A DNA stretch of 64,000 nucleotides from assembly GCA_019285715.1 (NCBI GenBank), contig CP079108.1, positions 248,001 through 312,000 on the forward strand, read 5' to 3'. This DNA comes from Sphingosinicellaceae bacterium (GTDB lineage Bacteria; Pseudomonadota; Alphaproteobacteria; Sphingomonadales; Sphingomonadaceae). Shown here piece after piece: positions 53,644-61,412 of this stretch (within the stretch, counting starts at the first letter, position 1; every line of letters starts with the position of its first letter). The translations under genes were made by a program, and so were the position numbers. The notes below the pieces were generated by a model that saw only the letters and a list, made by a program, of their open reading frames with translations, was not told where the DNA came from and ran no database searches.

Positions 53644-55506
53644 TTAATATATTCGGCGGGTGCCAATCGCGGCACAGATTCTGCGTGTCCCGATGATGCC
53701 GTCGTCGTTCGGATCTAGCAAAATCTGCAGCTTAAGCGCTGTTTCGCAGTCACGACGCGCATCATCCGGTCGATTAGCGCGAGCGAATATCCTCGAACGT
53801 AGCATCAATAGCTCGACCTGGTCCGGGTCCTTCGGGCCATAGCTAGCATCGTAGATCAACTTAGTTACGGAGACGTACCGAAGCGCACGATCGGTGTCGC
53901 CGCGCGCCGACGATGCTTCGGCCGCGTAGAAGTCGACGTCACCGACCGCTGAATTGGTTGGACCATAGAGCCGCGTGTAGATGCTGCGCGCCTTGTCGAG
54001 CGCGGCGAGCGCGCCCACGAAGTCACCGCGCGCCGTCCGGATGCGGCCGGTCAGTATGAGCGAGGCGGCGACCGAAGGATGGTCGTCGTCGAGCACGGTG
54101 CGATAGATCGCGACCGCGCGGCCGATCCCGGCGTCGGCCTCGGCAAAGCGCCCATTCTCGAAATCGGCCCAGGCACGGTTCTGGATCGAAGTCGCCGTCA
54201 GGACGTGGTTGGTACCGAACTTGGCCGCGTAAAGGGCGCTCGCGGCTGCGAACAGCCTGTCGGCCTCCGCAAAACGCCGGACCCGGACCAGCGCCTGCGC
54301 CTCGTTCATCAGGACGCCGCCGAGTTCGGAACGGTGATCGCCCGGCAGCGCTCGAAACAAGTTGGCCGCGCCGTCGAGCCGCTTTGCCGCCTCGGCGTAA
54401 CGCCCCGCCACATAATCGACCATGGCACGCCGCTCCGCGACCTTGGCGGCGAGGCTCGGCGCATAAGCGGCATCGTGGTCATAGGCCTGGTTCGCCTGGG
54501 CGATGAAGTCGAGGCTCTGCTTGGGGTCGCCACGCTTGTAGGCGAGCGTCGACAGCTTCAGCAGCGCAAGCGCACGGCCTTCGCTTTGAGCCGGTTCAAG
54601 CGCGAGCGCGGCGCGGAGGTCGCGTTCGGACTCCTTGGGCAGGCCTAGGTTGAAATAAATCTCGCCGGTCGTCGCCAGCAGCTTCGCACCGACCGCGGGT
54701 TCGCGGGCCAACTCGCTACTGGCGCGCTTGCTGACCCTGTCGAGGATGGTCAGGGCAGTGATGGTCTTGGGATTCTCGGTCGCGGGATTGGCAATCGCGA
54801 AGGTGCCGATCAGAAACTCGAGGCTCTTGTCCGCTAGGCGCCGCTGGCTTTCCGCGACCCGCCGTTGGCCGTCGGCGTAGATCGCCAGGCCGATCGTCAG
54901 CACCGCGACTCCCAGCGAGAGCCCCGTCACGATCGCCAACCGGCGCTGGCGGCGCGCCGCATCGCGCCGTGCCAACGCATCGAGCTTGAGCCCGGTCAGC
55001 CCTGCGATGATCTTCAGCAGGGCAAGGCGGCGGCCGTCCTTGCCCGGACGAATGTCCGCCGCGATCGGCTCGGCACGCACATCGGAGAGCGTGCCGTCGG
55101 CCGCAAGCCGGAAGCGCAATCCGGGCGGGAAGCACTCGAGATCGCCGCCGGCATAGGGCTCGCCAGATGCAATGAGCGCGAGCGTCCGGCCTTCGCCGTG
55201 GACCCGCTTGAAGCTCAGTATTTCCTCGTTGACCCACTTCGACCTGGCCGACTGGGGGCTGCAGATCACGACTTGGAAACGGGAGTCGGCGAGGGCGGAA
55301 CGCAATTCCTCGCCGAGATCGCCACTCGCTGGCAGTTCGTCGCGGTCGCGGAACACCGGCGGCAGGCGGTGCGGAATGTCCCCGAAAGGCGAAGGCGTGC
55401 CGACCAAGGCGCGCGGTATGCGGAACGTCTCGAGCGAATGGTGCAGCCAGCGCGCGACCGCACTGTCGGCGTGGCTGTAACTGATGAAGGCTGAGAACCG
55501 GGTCAC
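53644..55506 (-). CDS. TIR domain - transmembrane - TPR protein
   Basis: 620 residues from a GTG. An N-terminal TIR domain (about 3-130) begins FSAFISYSHADSAVARWLHHSLE and has the SPQSARSKWVNEEI segment, where Glu94/Glu95 correspond to the catalytic glutamate of NAD-cleaving TIR domains. One membrane helix (about 190-210, AIVTGLSLGVAVLTIGLAIYA) separates it from a coiled-coil stretch and TPR repeats (about 300-600), which would lie in the periplasm. It could be a signalling receptor or a defence NADase triggered by the TPR part. The C-terminus repeats IGTRRIC and IGTRRIY, a recent small duplication. Confidence 0.85.
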   Translation of the reverse strand: MTRFSAFISYSHADSAVARWLHHSLETFRIPRALVGTPSPFGDIPHRLPPVFRDRDELPASGDLGEELRSALADSRFQVVICSPQSARSKWVNEEILSFKRVHGEGRTLALIASGEPYAGGDLECFPPGLRFRLAADGTLSDVRAEPIAADIRPGKDGRRLALLKIIAGLTGLKLDALARRDAARRQRRLAIVTGLSLGVAVLTIGLAIYADGQRRVAESQRRLADKSLEFLIGTFAIANPATENPKTITALTILDRVSKRASSELAREPAVGAKLLATTGEIYFNLGLPKESERDLRAALALEPAQSEGRALALLKLSTLAYKRGDPKQSLDFIAQANQAYDHDAAYAPSLAAKVAERRAMVDYVAGRYAEAAKRLDGAANLFRALPGDHRSELGGVLMNEAQALVRVRRFAEADRLFAAASALYAAKFGTNHVLTATSIQNRAWADFENGRFAEADAGIGRAVAIYRTVLDDDHPSVAASLILTGRIRTARGDFVGALAALDKARSIYTRLYGPTNSAVGDVDFYAAEASSARGDTDRALRYVSVTKLIYDASYGPKDPDQVELLMLRSRIFARANRPDDARRDCETALKLQILLDPNDDGIIGTRRICAAIGTRRIY

Positions 55507-55565
55507 CGACGACAGCCATAACGAGTCCGGGGCATGGCAGCCACCCGCCGCAATTTATGTGCCGT

Positions 55566-55781
55566 TTACTTCGGACGCCTGACCACGTGCTGAGCACGGC
55601 GCCGCGACAGCATCGCGACGATCACCACGACCGGTATACCCAGCCCCAGCCACGCGAGGCCATCATAGACCCCGTCGCCTAGCAGACCCGCCACCAGCCC
55701 TGTCAGCGTCGCGACGGCAATGATCGCGGGGTTGCGGAAGACCACGCGGTTGGATCGGTGGTTGGGCGGCGCCGGCTTCAT
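55566..55781 (-). CDS. Small membrane protein following the PepSY gene
   Basis: 71 residues. The ATG overlaps the TGA of the PepSY gene (ATGA), so it is translated with it. Two hydrophobic segments are present, IIAVATLTGLVAGLLGDGVYDGLAWLGLGI and PVVVIVAMLS, with a positively charged C-terminus (RRRAQHVVRRPK) on the cytoplasmic side. Short proteins of this kind often end siderophore receptor-PepSY operons in sphingomonads. Function unknown. Confidence 0.78.
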   Translation of the reverse strand: MKPAPPNHRSNRVVFRNPAIIAVATLTGLVAGLLGDGVYDGLAWLGLGIPVVVIVAMLSRRRAQHVVRRPK

Positions 55782-56908
55782 TCTGCCGGCTCGGCGCGAA
55801 GCATCGGGCGGGGGCCTTGCCTTGCAACCGCAGGACGCCGGCGTCCGAGCCACAGGTAGAGCCCGCTGCCAAGCACGACGACCGTGACACCGTCGAGCAG
55901 CGCCCACAGGATTTTCATCGGCAGTCCGCCGTAGTCGCCGAAGTGCAGCGGTTGCGACAGCAACAGGCCCTGCATGTACCACGGCATCGGCTGCATCGCG
56001 GTGAGTGCGCCGGTGCGCGCATCGATCAGCGCCGGTACCAGCAGCTTGGCAGTCAGCGGTGTCGCGCCTTGCATGAAGACCGCATAGTGATGCCGGCTGC
56101 TGAAGCTGACGCCGGGGAAGGCGACGAACTGCGGGCGCATATGAGGCGCGGCTTGCAAGGCAGTCGCGACCGCGGCGTCGACCGATCCCAACCGCGTGAC
56201 CGGCGGCGCGTGGGTGTAGGGCGCGGTCATCGCCGCGAGCTGATCCGCCTTCCAGACGTCGGTCAGCGGCTCGGCGAAGCTGTTGATCGCCCCGGTCAGC
56301 CCGACGACCATCGCCCACGCTACGGTGACCACGCCGAGGAGGTTATGCAGGTCGAGCCAGCGGGTGCGCGGCCCGCGCTCGGCGCGCACGGTGCCAAAAT
56401 CCAGCTTCCGCATGAACGGCGCATACAGCACCACGCCGGACACGATCGCGGCGACGAACAGCATCCCCATCGCGCCTAGGAACAGCTTGCCCGGCAGCCC
56501 GGTGAACATGTCGGTGTGCAACTCGAGCAGGAACGCCGTGACGCCGCCACCGGTCGCCGGCAGGACCTGCCCGGTGCGCCGGTCGAGCGACATGAAGTGC
56601 ATTGCGTCCGCTGGTGCGTCGGTGCGGATCGCCGTGGTCAGGTTGACCACCGGCCGGTGGGTGTCGAAGCTCAGATACAGCGCGACCTCGCGCGGGCGCG
56701 TCGCGAGCCCGCGGGCGACCAGCGCATCGAGGCCGAGCGACGGTCCGGCAATTTTGGGCAGCACGGCTTCCTGCCCGGTCGCCGCGTCGATCTCGTCGTG
56801 GAAGATGAGCGGCAGGCCGGTCAGGCACAGCATCAGCAGGAATGCCGTCGACACGACGCTGGCCCACTTGTGGACCAAGGCCCAGCCCCGGACCGTTCGC
56901 CCGGTCAC
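55778..56908 (-). CDS. PepSY-associated TM protein (putative siderophore-iron reductase)
   Basis: 376 residues with four membrane helices: LVHKWASVVSTAFLLMLCLTGLPLIF (12-37), one near LFLGAMGMLFVAAIVSGVVLYAPF, one in LLGVVTVAWAMVVGLTGAINSF, and a last one in ILWALLDGVTVVVLGSGLYLWLG. Histidines near the helices (HKW, ELHTDMF, DLHNLLG, LHFGDYGG) fit a di-haem arrangement. PepSY_TM proteins next to TonB siderophore receptors are thought to reduce the ferric siderophore in the periplasm. It starts 4 bp after the receptor gene, in the same operon. Confidence 0.9.
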   Translation of the reverse strand: MTGRTVRGWALVHKWASVVSTAFLLMLCLTGLPLIFHDEIDAATGQEAVLPKIAGPSLGLDALVARGLATRPREVALYLSFDTHRPVVNLTTAIRTDAPADAMHFMSLDRRTGQVLPATGGGVTAFLLELHTDMFTGLPGKLFLGAMGMLFVAAIVSGVVLYAPFMRKLDFGTVRAERGPRTRWLDLHNLLGVVTVAWAMVVGLTGAINSFAEPLTDVWKADQLAAMTAPYTHAPPVTRLGSVDAAVATALQAAPHMRPQFVAFPGVSFSSRHHYAVFMQGATPLTAKLLVPALIDARTGALTAMQPMPWYMQGLLLSQPLHFGDYGGLPMKILWALLDGVTVVVLGSGLYLWLGRRRPAVARQGPRPMLRAEPAE

Positions 56909-56912
56909 GCCG

Positions 56913-59087
56913 TCAGAACTTCCGCGTCACGGTTCCCAGCACCTGACGTCCCGCCCCGAAATTGCATCCTGCCGGTCCCGAACACCGCGCCACATAGCGC
57001 TTGTCGAGGATGTTGGAGCCGTTGATCGCCAAACGCCAGTCCCGCGTGTCGTAATGCACGATCGCGTCGAACAGTGTCGCCGACTGGCCGTAATAGACCA
57101 CCGGGTTGAACGCGCCGGGCAGGCTGCCGGCGCTATCGCTGGTGTAGCGCCCCCCGGCACCCACGCCGAGGCCGCCGAGCTTGCCTTGCGCGATCGTATA
57201 GTCGGCAAACAGCGAGAATTTGTGCTTGGGTGTCGTCGGCAGCGGTTGCCCTACTTCGCCGTCGAAATTAGCGTTCCGGGTCACTTCGCTGTGGGTGTAA
57301 CTGTACGAGGCGTTGATCGCGAGCTGTTGGCGGATGCGCGCGACGACCTCGATCTCGCCGCCATAGACCTCGACCGCGCCGCTCTGGGTGCCGAACACCG
57401 GGGTAATCGACGGCGAGGTGCTGACGACGTTCTTCTGCTTGATGTCGAAGGCGGCGGCAGTGGCGAAGATCTTGAAATCGTCCGACATGCCGTGGCCGTC
57501 GTACTTGATGCCGGCCTCGACCTGCTTGCCGGTGCTCGGCTTGAAGGCGTTGCCCGTAAGCGAGTCGGTGCCGAGCACGGGCTCGAACGACGTCGCGTAG
57601 CTGACGTAGGGCGCGACGCCCGAATCGAGGACGTAGTTCGCGCCGGCGCGCCAGGTGAACTTGTGCTGCTTGCGGCTGGTATCGGCGTTGAAGTCGTCGA
57701 CCTTGACCCAGTCGTAGCGGCCGCCGAGCGTCACGAACAATTTGTCGAGCTGGATGTGGTCCTGCCCGTAGACGCCGGTCTGGCGCAGGCGCTGGTCGTT
57801 GAAGGCGGACGGGTAGCCGGGCTGGGCATCTGCGAGCGGGGCATAGACCGGCTCGAACAGGTCGATGGTCCCGGCCCCGACGAAGCCGAAGTCGGCGACG
57901 TTGCGGACGTTGCGATAATCAACACCGCCTAGAAGCTGGTGCTTCAGCGGGCCGGTGTCGAAGGTCGAACTGAAGCGGTTGTCGACGGCGAAACTGCTGA
58001 CCTGCTCGCGGTAGCTGAAGTTATAGCGTGATACGGTGCGGTAATAGCTCGGCAATGTCGGGTCGGTGGTGTTGAGCAGCCCGCCGCCGCCATAGACGCC
58101 GGTGGGCGTGTCCTCGCTGTAATGGCTCCACTTGGCATTCGAGTGGAAGGCAACGCTGTCGGAGAAGTTGTGCTCGAACTCGAATCCGGCACCGGACTGG
58201 CGGCGCTCGTACAGGTTCGACGGATCGCCGAGGTTGGTCGAGCGCGAGACCTTGCCGACCGGGTTCGGCAGCAGCGTGCCATAGACCGGCAGGAAGCCGT
58301 TGGTATCGCCGCGGACCTGGTCGTACTGGTAGTAAAGCAGCCCGGTCAGGCTGGTGTCGGGGCCGAGCTTGAGCGTCGCGGTCGGTGACGCCAGTAGCCG
58401 CTTGGCGTGGACGAAATCACGCTCAGAATCGCGGTCGCGGTAGAGGCCGGTGAAGCGCACATCGAGGAAGCTGGTGACCGCTCCGGTAACCGTGCCGGCG
58501 ACCTGCTTGTAATCGTCGGTGCCGTATTTGGCGCTGATCTCGCCGCCGAAATCGGCGGACGCGCGGCGGCTGATCTGGTTGTAGATGCCGCCCGGGGGTG
58601 CATTGCCGTACAGGACCGAGGCCGGGCCCTTGAGGATCTCGAAGCTGTCGAATGCATACAGGTCGACGCCGACCGAGTAGATCGAGGTCGAGATCGGGGC
58701 TGCCAAGCCATCGATATACTGCTTCGGAGTGAAACCGCGCACGGTCAGGAAGTCGAAGCGCAGGTCGGGGCCGTAATTCTCGCCGAACACACCGGCGGTA
58801 TAGCGCACCGCCTGCTGGGCATCGACGAAGGCGAGCAGGTCGATCTGGTCGCGGCTGATCACCGACACCGACTGCGGCGTCTCGATGAGGGGAATATTGT
58901 CCTTGTTCGCGGATACGCTGGCATCGGGGACATAGTGCGGTGCGGTGACGACGATCATCTCGTCGGCGGTGGCTGTCTGCATCGGCGTGCTCGTCGTCAC
59001 CTGCGCGGCGGCACTGCCGGCGACGGCACCGGCCAGCAACACCACGCGGAGGGGCACGCGCCGCACGAAATTCCGGCTCAACAACAC
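56913..59087 (-). CDS. TonB-dependent siderophore receptor
   Basis: 724 residues from the GTG at 59087 (GGGGA upstream); the frame is open to 59150. The signal peptide is LRVVLLAGAVAGSAAA, the TonB-box-like element MIVVTAP (44-50), then the FhuA/FoxA-type plug: IPLIETPQSVSVISRDQI, RGFTPKQYIDGL and FEILKGPASVLYGNAPPGGIYNQISRR, the hallmark of hydroxamate/catecholate siderophore receptors. The C-terminal end is VLGTVTRKF. Co-transcription with PepSY and the palindrome upstream support an iron-regulated uptake unit. Confidence 0.95.
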   Translation of the reverse strand: MLLSRNFVRRVPLRVVLLAGAVAGSAAAQVTTSTPMQTATADEMIVVTAPHYVPDASVSANKDNIPLIETPQSVSVISRDQIDLLAFVDAQQAVRYTAGVFGENYGPDLRFDFLTVRGFTPKQYIDGLAAPISTSIYSVGVDLYAFDSFEILKGPASVLYGNAPPGGIYNQISRRASADFGGEISAKYGTDDYKQVAGTVTGAVTSFLDVRFTGLYRDRDSERDFVHAKRLLASPTATLKLGPDTSLTGLLYYQYDQVRGDTNGFLPVYGTLLPNPVGKVSRSTNLGDPSNLYERRQSGAGFEFEHNFSDSVAFHSNAKWSHYSEDTPTGVYGGGGLLNTTDPTLPSYYRTVSRYNFSYREQVSSFAVDNRFSSTFDTGPLKHQLLGGVDYRNVRNVADFGFVGAGTIDLFEPVYAPLADAQPGYPSAFNDQRLRQTGVYGQDHIQLDKLFVTLGGRYDWVKVDDFNADTSRKQHKFTWRAGANYVLDSGVAPYVSYATSFEPVLGTDSLTGNAFKPSTGKQVEAGIKYDGHGMSDDFKIFATAAAFDIKQKNVVSTSPSITPVFGTQSGAVEVYGGEIEVVARIRQQLAINASYSYTHSEVTRNANFDGEVGQPLPTTPKHKFSLFADYTIAQGKLGGLGVGAGGRYTSDSAGSLPGAFNPVVYYGQSATLFDAIVHYDTRDWRLAINGSNILDKRYVARCSGPAGCNFGAGRQVLGTVTRKF

Positions 59088-59134
59088 CGCAAGGGTCCCC
59101 GTTTTTCGAATTTGACGCGACCGTCTCCCATGTC

Positions 59135-59149
59135 TGCGACTAACTCGCA
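59135..59149. promoter_or_regulatory. Fur-like palindrome upstream of the siderophore receptor
   Basis: TGCGACTAACTCGCA is a 15-bp dyad (TGCGA...TCGCA arms), 47 bp before the receptor start codon. It has the TGC-N9-GCA shape of alphaproteobacterial Fur boxes, although with more G and C in the arms than the usual AT-rich consensus. Iron repression is inferred from the position and the downstream genes. Confidence 0.5.
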
Positions 59150-59252
59150 ATAGCCGGACTGCGTTTGTGTTCCGGACTGTTGCTCAAAACTCGCAGCTTC
59201 CAACCGCGGCGGGATGCGTACATGCAGGCGCGAAACATTGGTGGAGGATGGC

Positions 59253-60026
59253 TTGGACCTGCAACTCAAGGATCGCGTGATTTTCGTCGCGGGCGGCAGC
59301 CGCGGCATCGGGCTGGGCATCGTCGAGGCGCTGCTGGGCGAGGGCGCCAGGGTCGCCTTCACGGCGCGCGGCGAGGCCGACCTCGAGGCGACGCGCGCCC
59401 GGCTGGCGGACCGGCACGGTGCCGACCGCGTCTGGACCATGGCCGGCGACATGCGCGACTCCGCCGTCATCGACCGCGCTGTCGAGCGCGTCGAGGCCGA
59501 GGTCGGGCCGTTGTGGGGCGCGGTCGCCAACGTCGGGCTCGACGGTGCGCCGATGGGCTTCGACCTCGACGACGAGACTTGGGGCAACGGCTTCAGCCAG
59601 AACCTCGATTCCGCTTACCGGCTGGCGCGCCCGGTGCTGCGCCGCCTGACTGCGCGCGGCGAGGGCTCGATGCTGTTCATCAGCTCGATCGCCGGCCTCG
59701 GCGCGCTCGGCACACCGCTGACCTACGGTACCGCCAAGGCCGCGATGAACCACCTGTCGAAGGAATTGGCGCGCCTCGTTGCGGCCCAGGGCGTCCGGGT
59801 CAACACCATCGCGCCGGGCAACATCATCTTCCCGGGCGGCGAGTGGGAGCGCCAGTCGACCGGCGACCGCGCCGACAACTGGAACCGCTGGATCAAGCGC
59901 GAGGTGCCGCAGCGCCGCTTCGGCGTCCCACACGAGATCGGCAACGTCGCGGCGTTCCTGCTCAGCCCGGTCGCAAGTTTCCTGACCGGGACGGTGCTCG
60001 CGGTCGATGGTGGCCAGACGCGTTGA
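59253..60026 (+). CDS. SDR family oxidoreductase (LvaD-like position)
   Basis: 257 residues from a TTG with GGAGG five bases upstream. SDR motifs are VIFVAGGSRGIGLGIVEAL (cofactor), an unusual VANVGLDG in place of NNAG, the catalytic SSIAG and TYGTAKAAMNHLSKEL (Tyr and Lys), and INT-like VNTIAPGNIIFPGG. The C-terminus FLTGTVLAVDGGQTR is normal. It begins an SDR-phosphotransferase-DUF6285-acyl-CoA dehydrogenase run; in the lva operon of Pseudomonas the SDR acts as hydroxyacyl-CoA dehydrogenase. That parallel is an inference. Confidence 0.9.
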   Translation: MDLQLKDRVIFVAGGSRGIGLGIVEALLGEGARVAFTARGEADLEATRARLADRHGADRVWTMAGDMRDSAVIDRAVERVEAEVGPLWGAVANVGLDGAPMGFDLDDETWGNGFSQNLDSAYRLARPVLRRLTARGEGSMLFISSIAGLGALGTPLTYGTAKAAMNHLSKELARLVAAQGVRVNTIAPGNIIFPGGEWERQSTGDRADNWNRWIKREVPQRRFGVPHEIGNVAAFLLSPVASFLTGTVLAVDGGQTR

Positions 60027-60048
60027 TGATTTGGGTGGGTCGCGGAGC

Positions 60049-61026
60049 ATGACCGCCGAGATCGCGGCGGCGCTGGGCGCGCTGGCACCCCGCCTATCCC
60101 CGGGCGGGCGCTCGGTCGCCAACCTGCAGCGTCTCTCGGGCGGAGCGACGCAGGAGATCTGGCGCTTCGAGGTCGAGGGCGGCGACGCTCCGGTGCCGTT
60201 GATACTACGCCGTGCGCCCGGAGGCGACCGCGTCTCCGAGCAGACGGTCGGGCTCGAGGTCGAGGCGGCACTGCTCGCGGCGGCGGGGACCGCAGGCGTC
60301 CCGGTGCCGCCTGTCGCCTATGTGCTCGAACCCGCCGACGGCCTCGGCCACGGCTTCATCATGGGATTTGTCGCGGGCGAGACGCTCGGCGGGCGCATCG
60401 TCAAGCAGGAGGCCGCCGCCCCGGTCGGACTGGCGCGCCAGTGCGGCGACGTTCTTGCCCGGCTTCACAAGATCGACCCGGGCCAATTCCCAAGTCTCGA
60501 GCGGCTCAACCCTGCTGACCTCGTCGCGCAGTGGCGCGCCGGCTACCGCGCCGCAGACTGGCCGCGCCCGGTGTTCGAGGTCGCGCTGCGCTGGCTCGAC
60601 GCGCACTGCCCGGCGCCGCCGGCTCACCCGCGCCTAGTCCACGGCGACTTCCGCAACGGCAATCTGATGATTGGGCCGGAGGGCGTCCGCGCCGTCCTCG
60701 ACTGGGAACTGGCGCACGTCGGCGACCCGATGGAGGACCTCGGCTGGCTGTGCGTCAACTCGTGGCGCTTCGGCGCGGTCGACAAGCCGGTCGGCGGTTT
60801 CGGCGACTACGAAGCCCTGTTCGAGGGCTATGCCAGCGCCGGGGGAGACCCGGTCGACCGCGCCGCGGTGAAGTGGTGGGAGGTCTTCGGGACGCTGCGC
60901 TGGGGCATCATGTGCGCCGGAATGACTGTAGCATTTCGCGGTCCCGACCCGACGATCGAGCGCGCCATGATCGCCCGGCGCACCTCGGAAACCGAGATCG
61001 ACCTGCTGCGGCTGCTGAGGGACTGA
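60049..61026 (+). CDS. APH family phosphotransferase (LvaA/ACAD10-like acyl-CoA kinase)
   Basis: 325 residues from the ATG at 60049. Aminoglycoside-phosphotransferase fold: NLQRLSGGATQEIWRFEV (nucleotide loop), the catalytic loop LVHGDFRNGNLMIG (His-Gly-Asp...Asn) and the metal-binding VLDWELAHVGDPMEDLGWL. This 'HGDFR.GN....G..AVLDWE.A..GDP..DLGW' subgroup accompanies acyl-CoA dehydrogenases; LvaA and human ACAD10/11 phosphorylate 4-hydroxyacyl-CoA so that the phosphate can be eliminated. It is followed 2 bp later by the DUF6285 gene. Confidence 0.9.
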   Translation: MTAEIAAALGALAPRLSPGGRSVANLQRLSGGATQEIWRFEVEGGDAPVPLILRRAPGGDRVSEQTVGLEVEAALLAAAGTAGVPVPPVAYVLEPADGLGHGFIMGFVAGETLGGRIVKQEAAAPVGLARQCGDVLARLHKIDPGQFPSLERLNPADLVAQWRAGYRAADWPRPVFEVALRWLDAHCPAPPAHPRLVHGDFRNGNLMIGPEGVRAVLDWELAHVGDPMEDLGWLCVNSWRFGAVDKPVGGFGDYEALFEGYASAGGDPVDRAAVKWWEVFGTLRWGIMCAGMTVAFRGPDPTIERAMIARRTSETEIDLLRLLRD

Positions 61027-61028
61027 TC

Positions 61029-61412
61029 ATGCAGGACGAGCCGACACCGCCCGAGATCCTCGCTGCCGTCGCCGCCTTCCTGAGGGAGTCGGTGATCCCT
61101 CAGGCGACACCGCTGGTGGCGTTCCAGTCGCGGGTCGCTGCAAATGCCGTCGATCTTGTCGCGCGCCAGCTGGCGCGCGCGCCGGCGGACGAAGCCGAAG
61201 AGGCGGTACGGCTGCGCAACCTGCTGGGACGCGACGGTGATCTCGGTGACTTGAACGCCGCCTTCGCCGCAGCAATTGCCGCAGGCGAAATCGACCCAAC
61301 GACTGAAGATGCTGCGCAGCATTTGTGGAAAACCACGCTAGCCAAAGTGGCGGTCGACCAGCCGAAATACTCCGGATACCGTGCCGCTCTTGCCGACGAT
61401 AAGGACGCCTGA
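61029..61412 (+). CDS. DUF6285 small protein (LvaB-like position)
   Basis: 127 residues, starting 2 bp after the phosphotransferase stop and sharing one base with the acyl-CoA dehydrogenase start (TGATG). It is helical, with PTPPEILAAVAAFLRESVIP...LVAFQSRVAANAVDLVARQL and a C-terminal HLWKTTLAKVAVDQPKYSGY. The family (DUF6285) occurs between such phosphotransferases and acyl-CoA dehydrogenases. In Pseudomonas putida the small protein LvaB at the same place is needed for full LvaA kinase activity, so a kinase partner is the best guess. Confidence 0.85.
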   Translation: MQDEPTPPEILAAVAAFLRESVIPQATPLVAFQSRVAANAVDLVARQLARAPADEAEEAVRLRNLLGRDGDLGDLNAAFAAAIAAGEIDPTTEDAAQHLWKTTLAKVAVDQPKYSGYRAALADDKDA

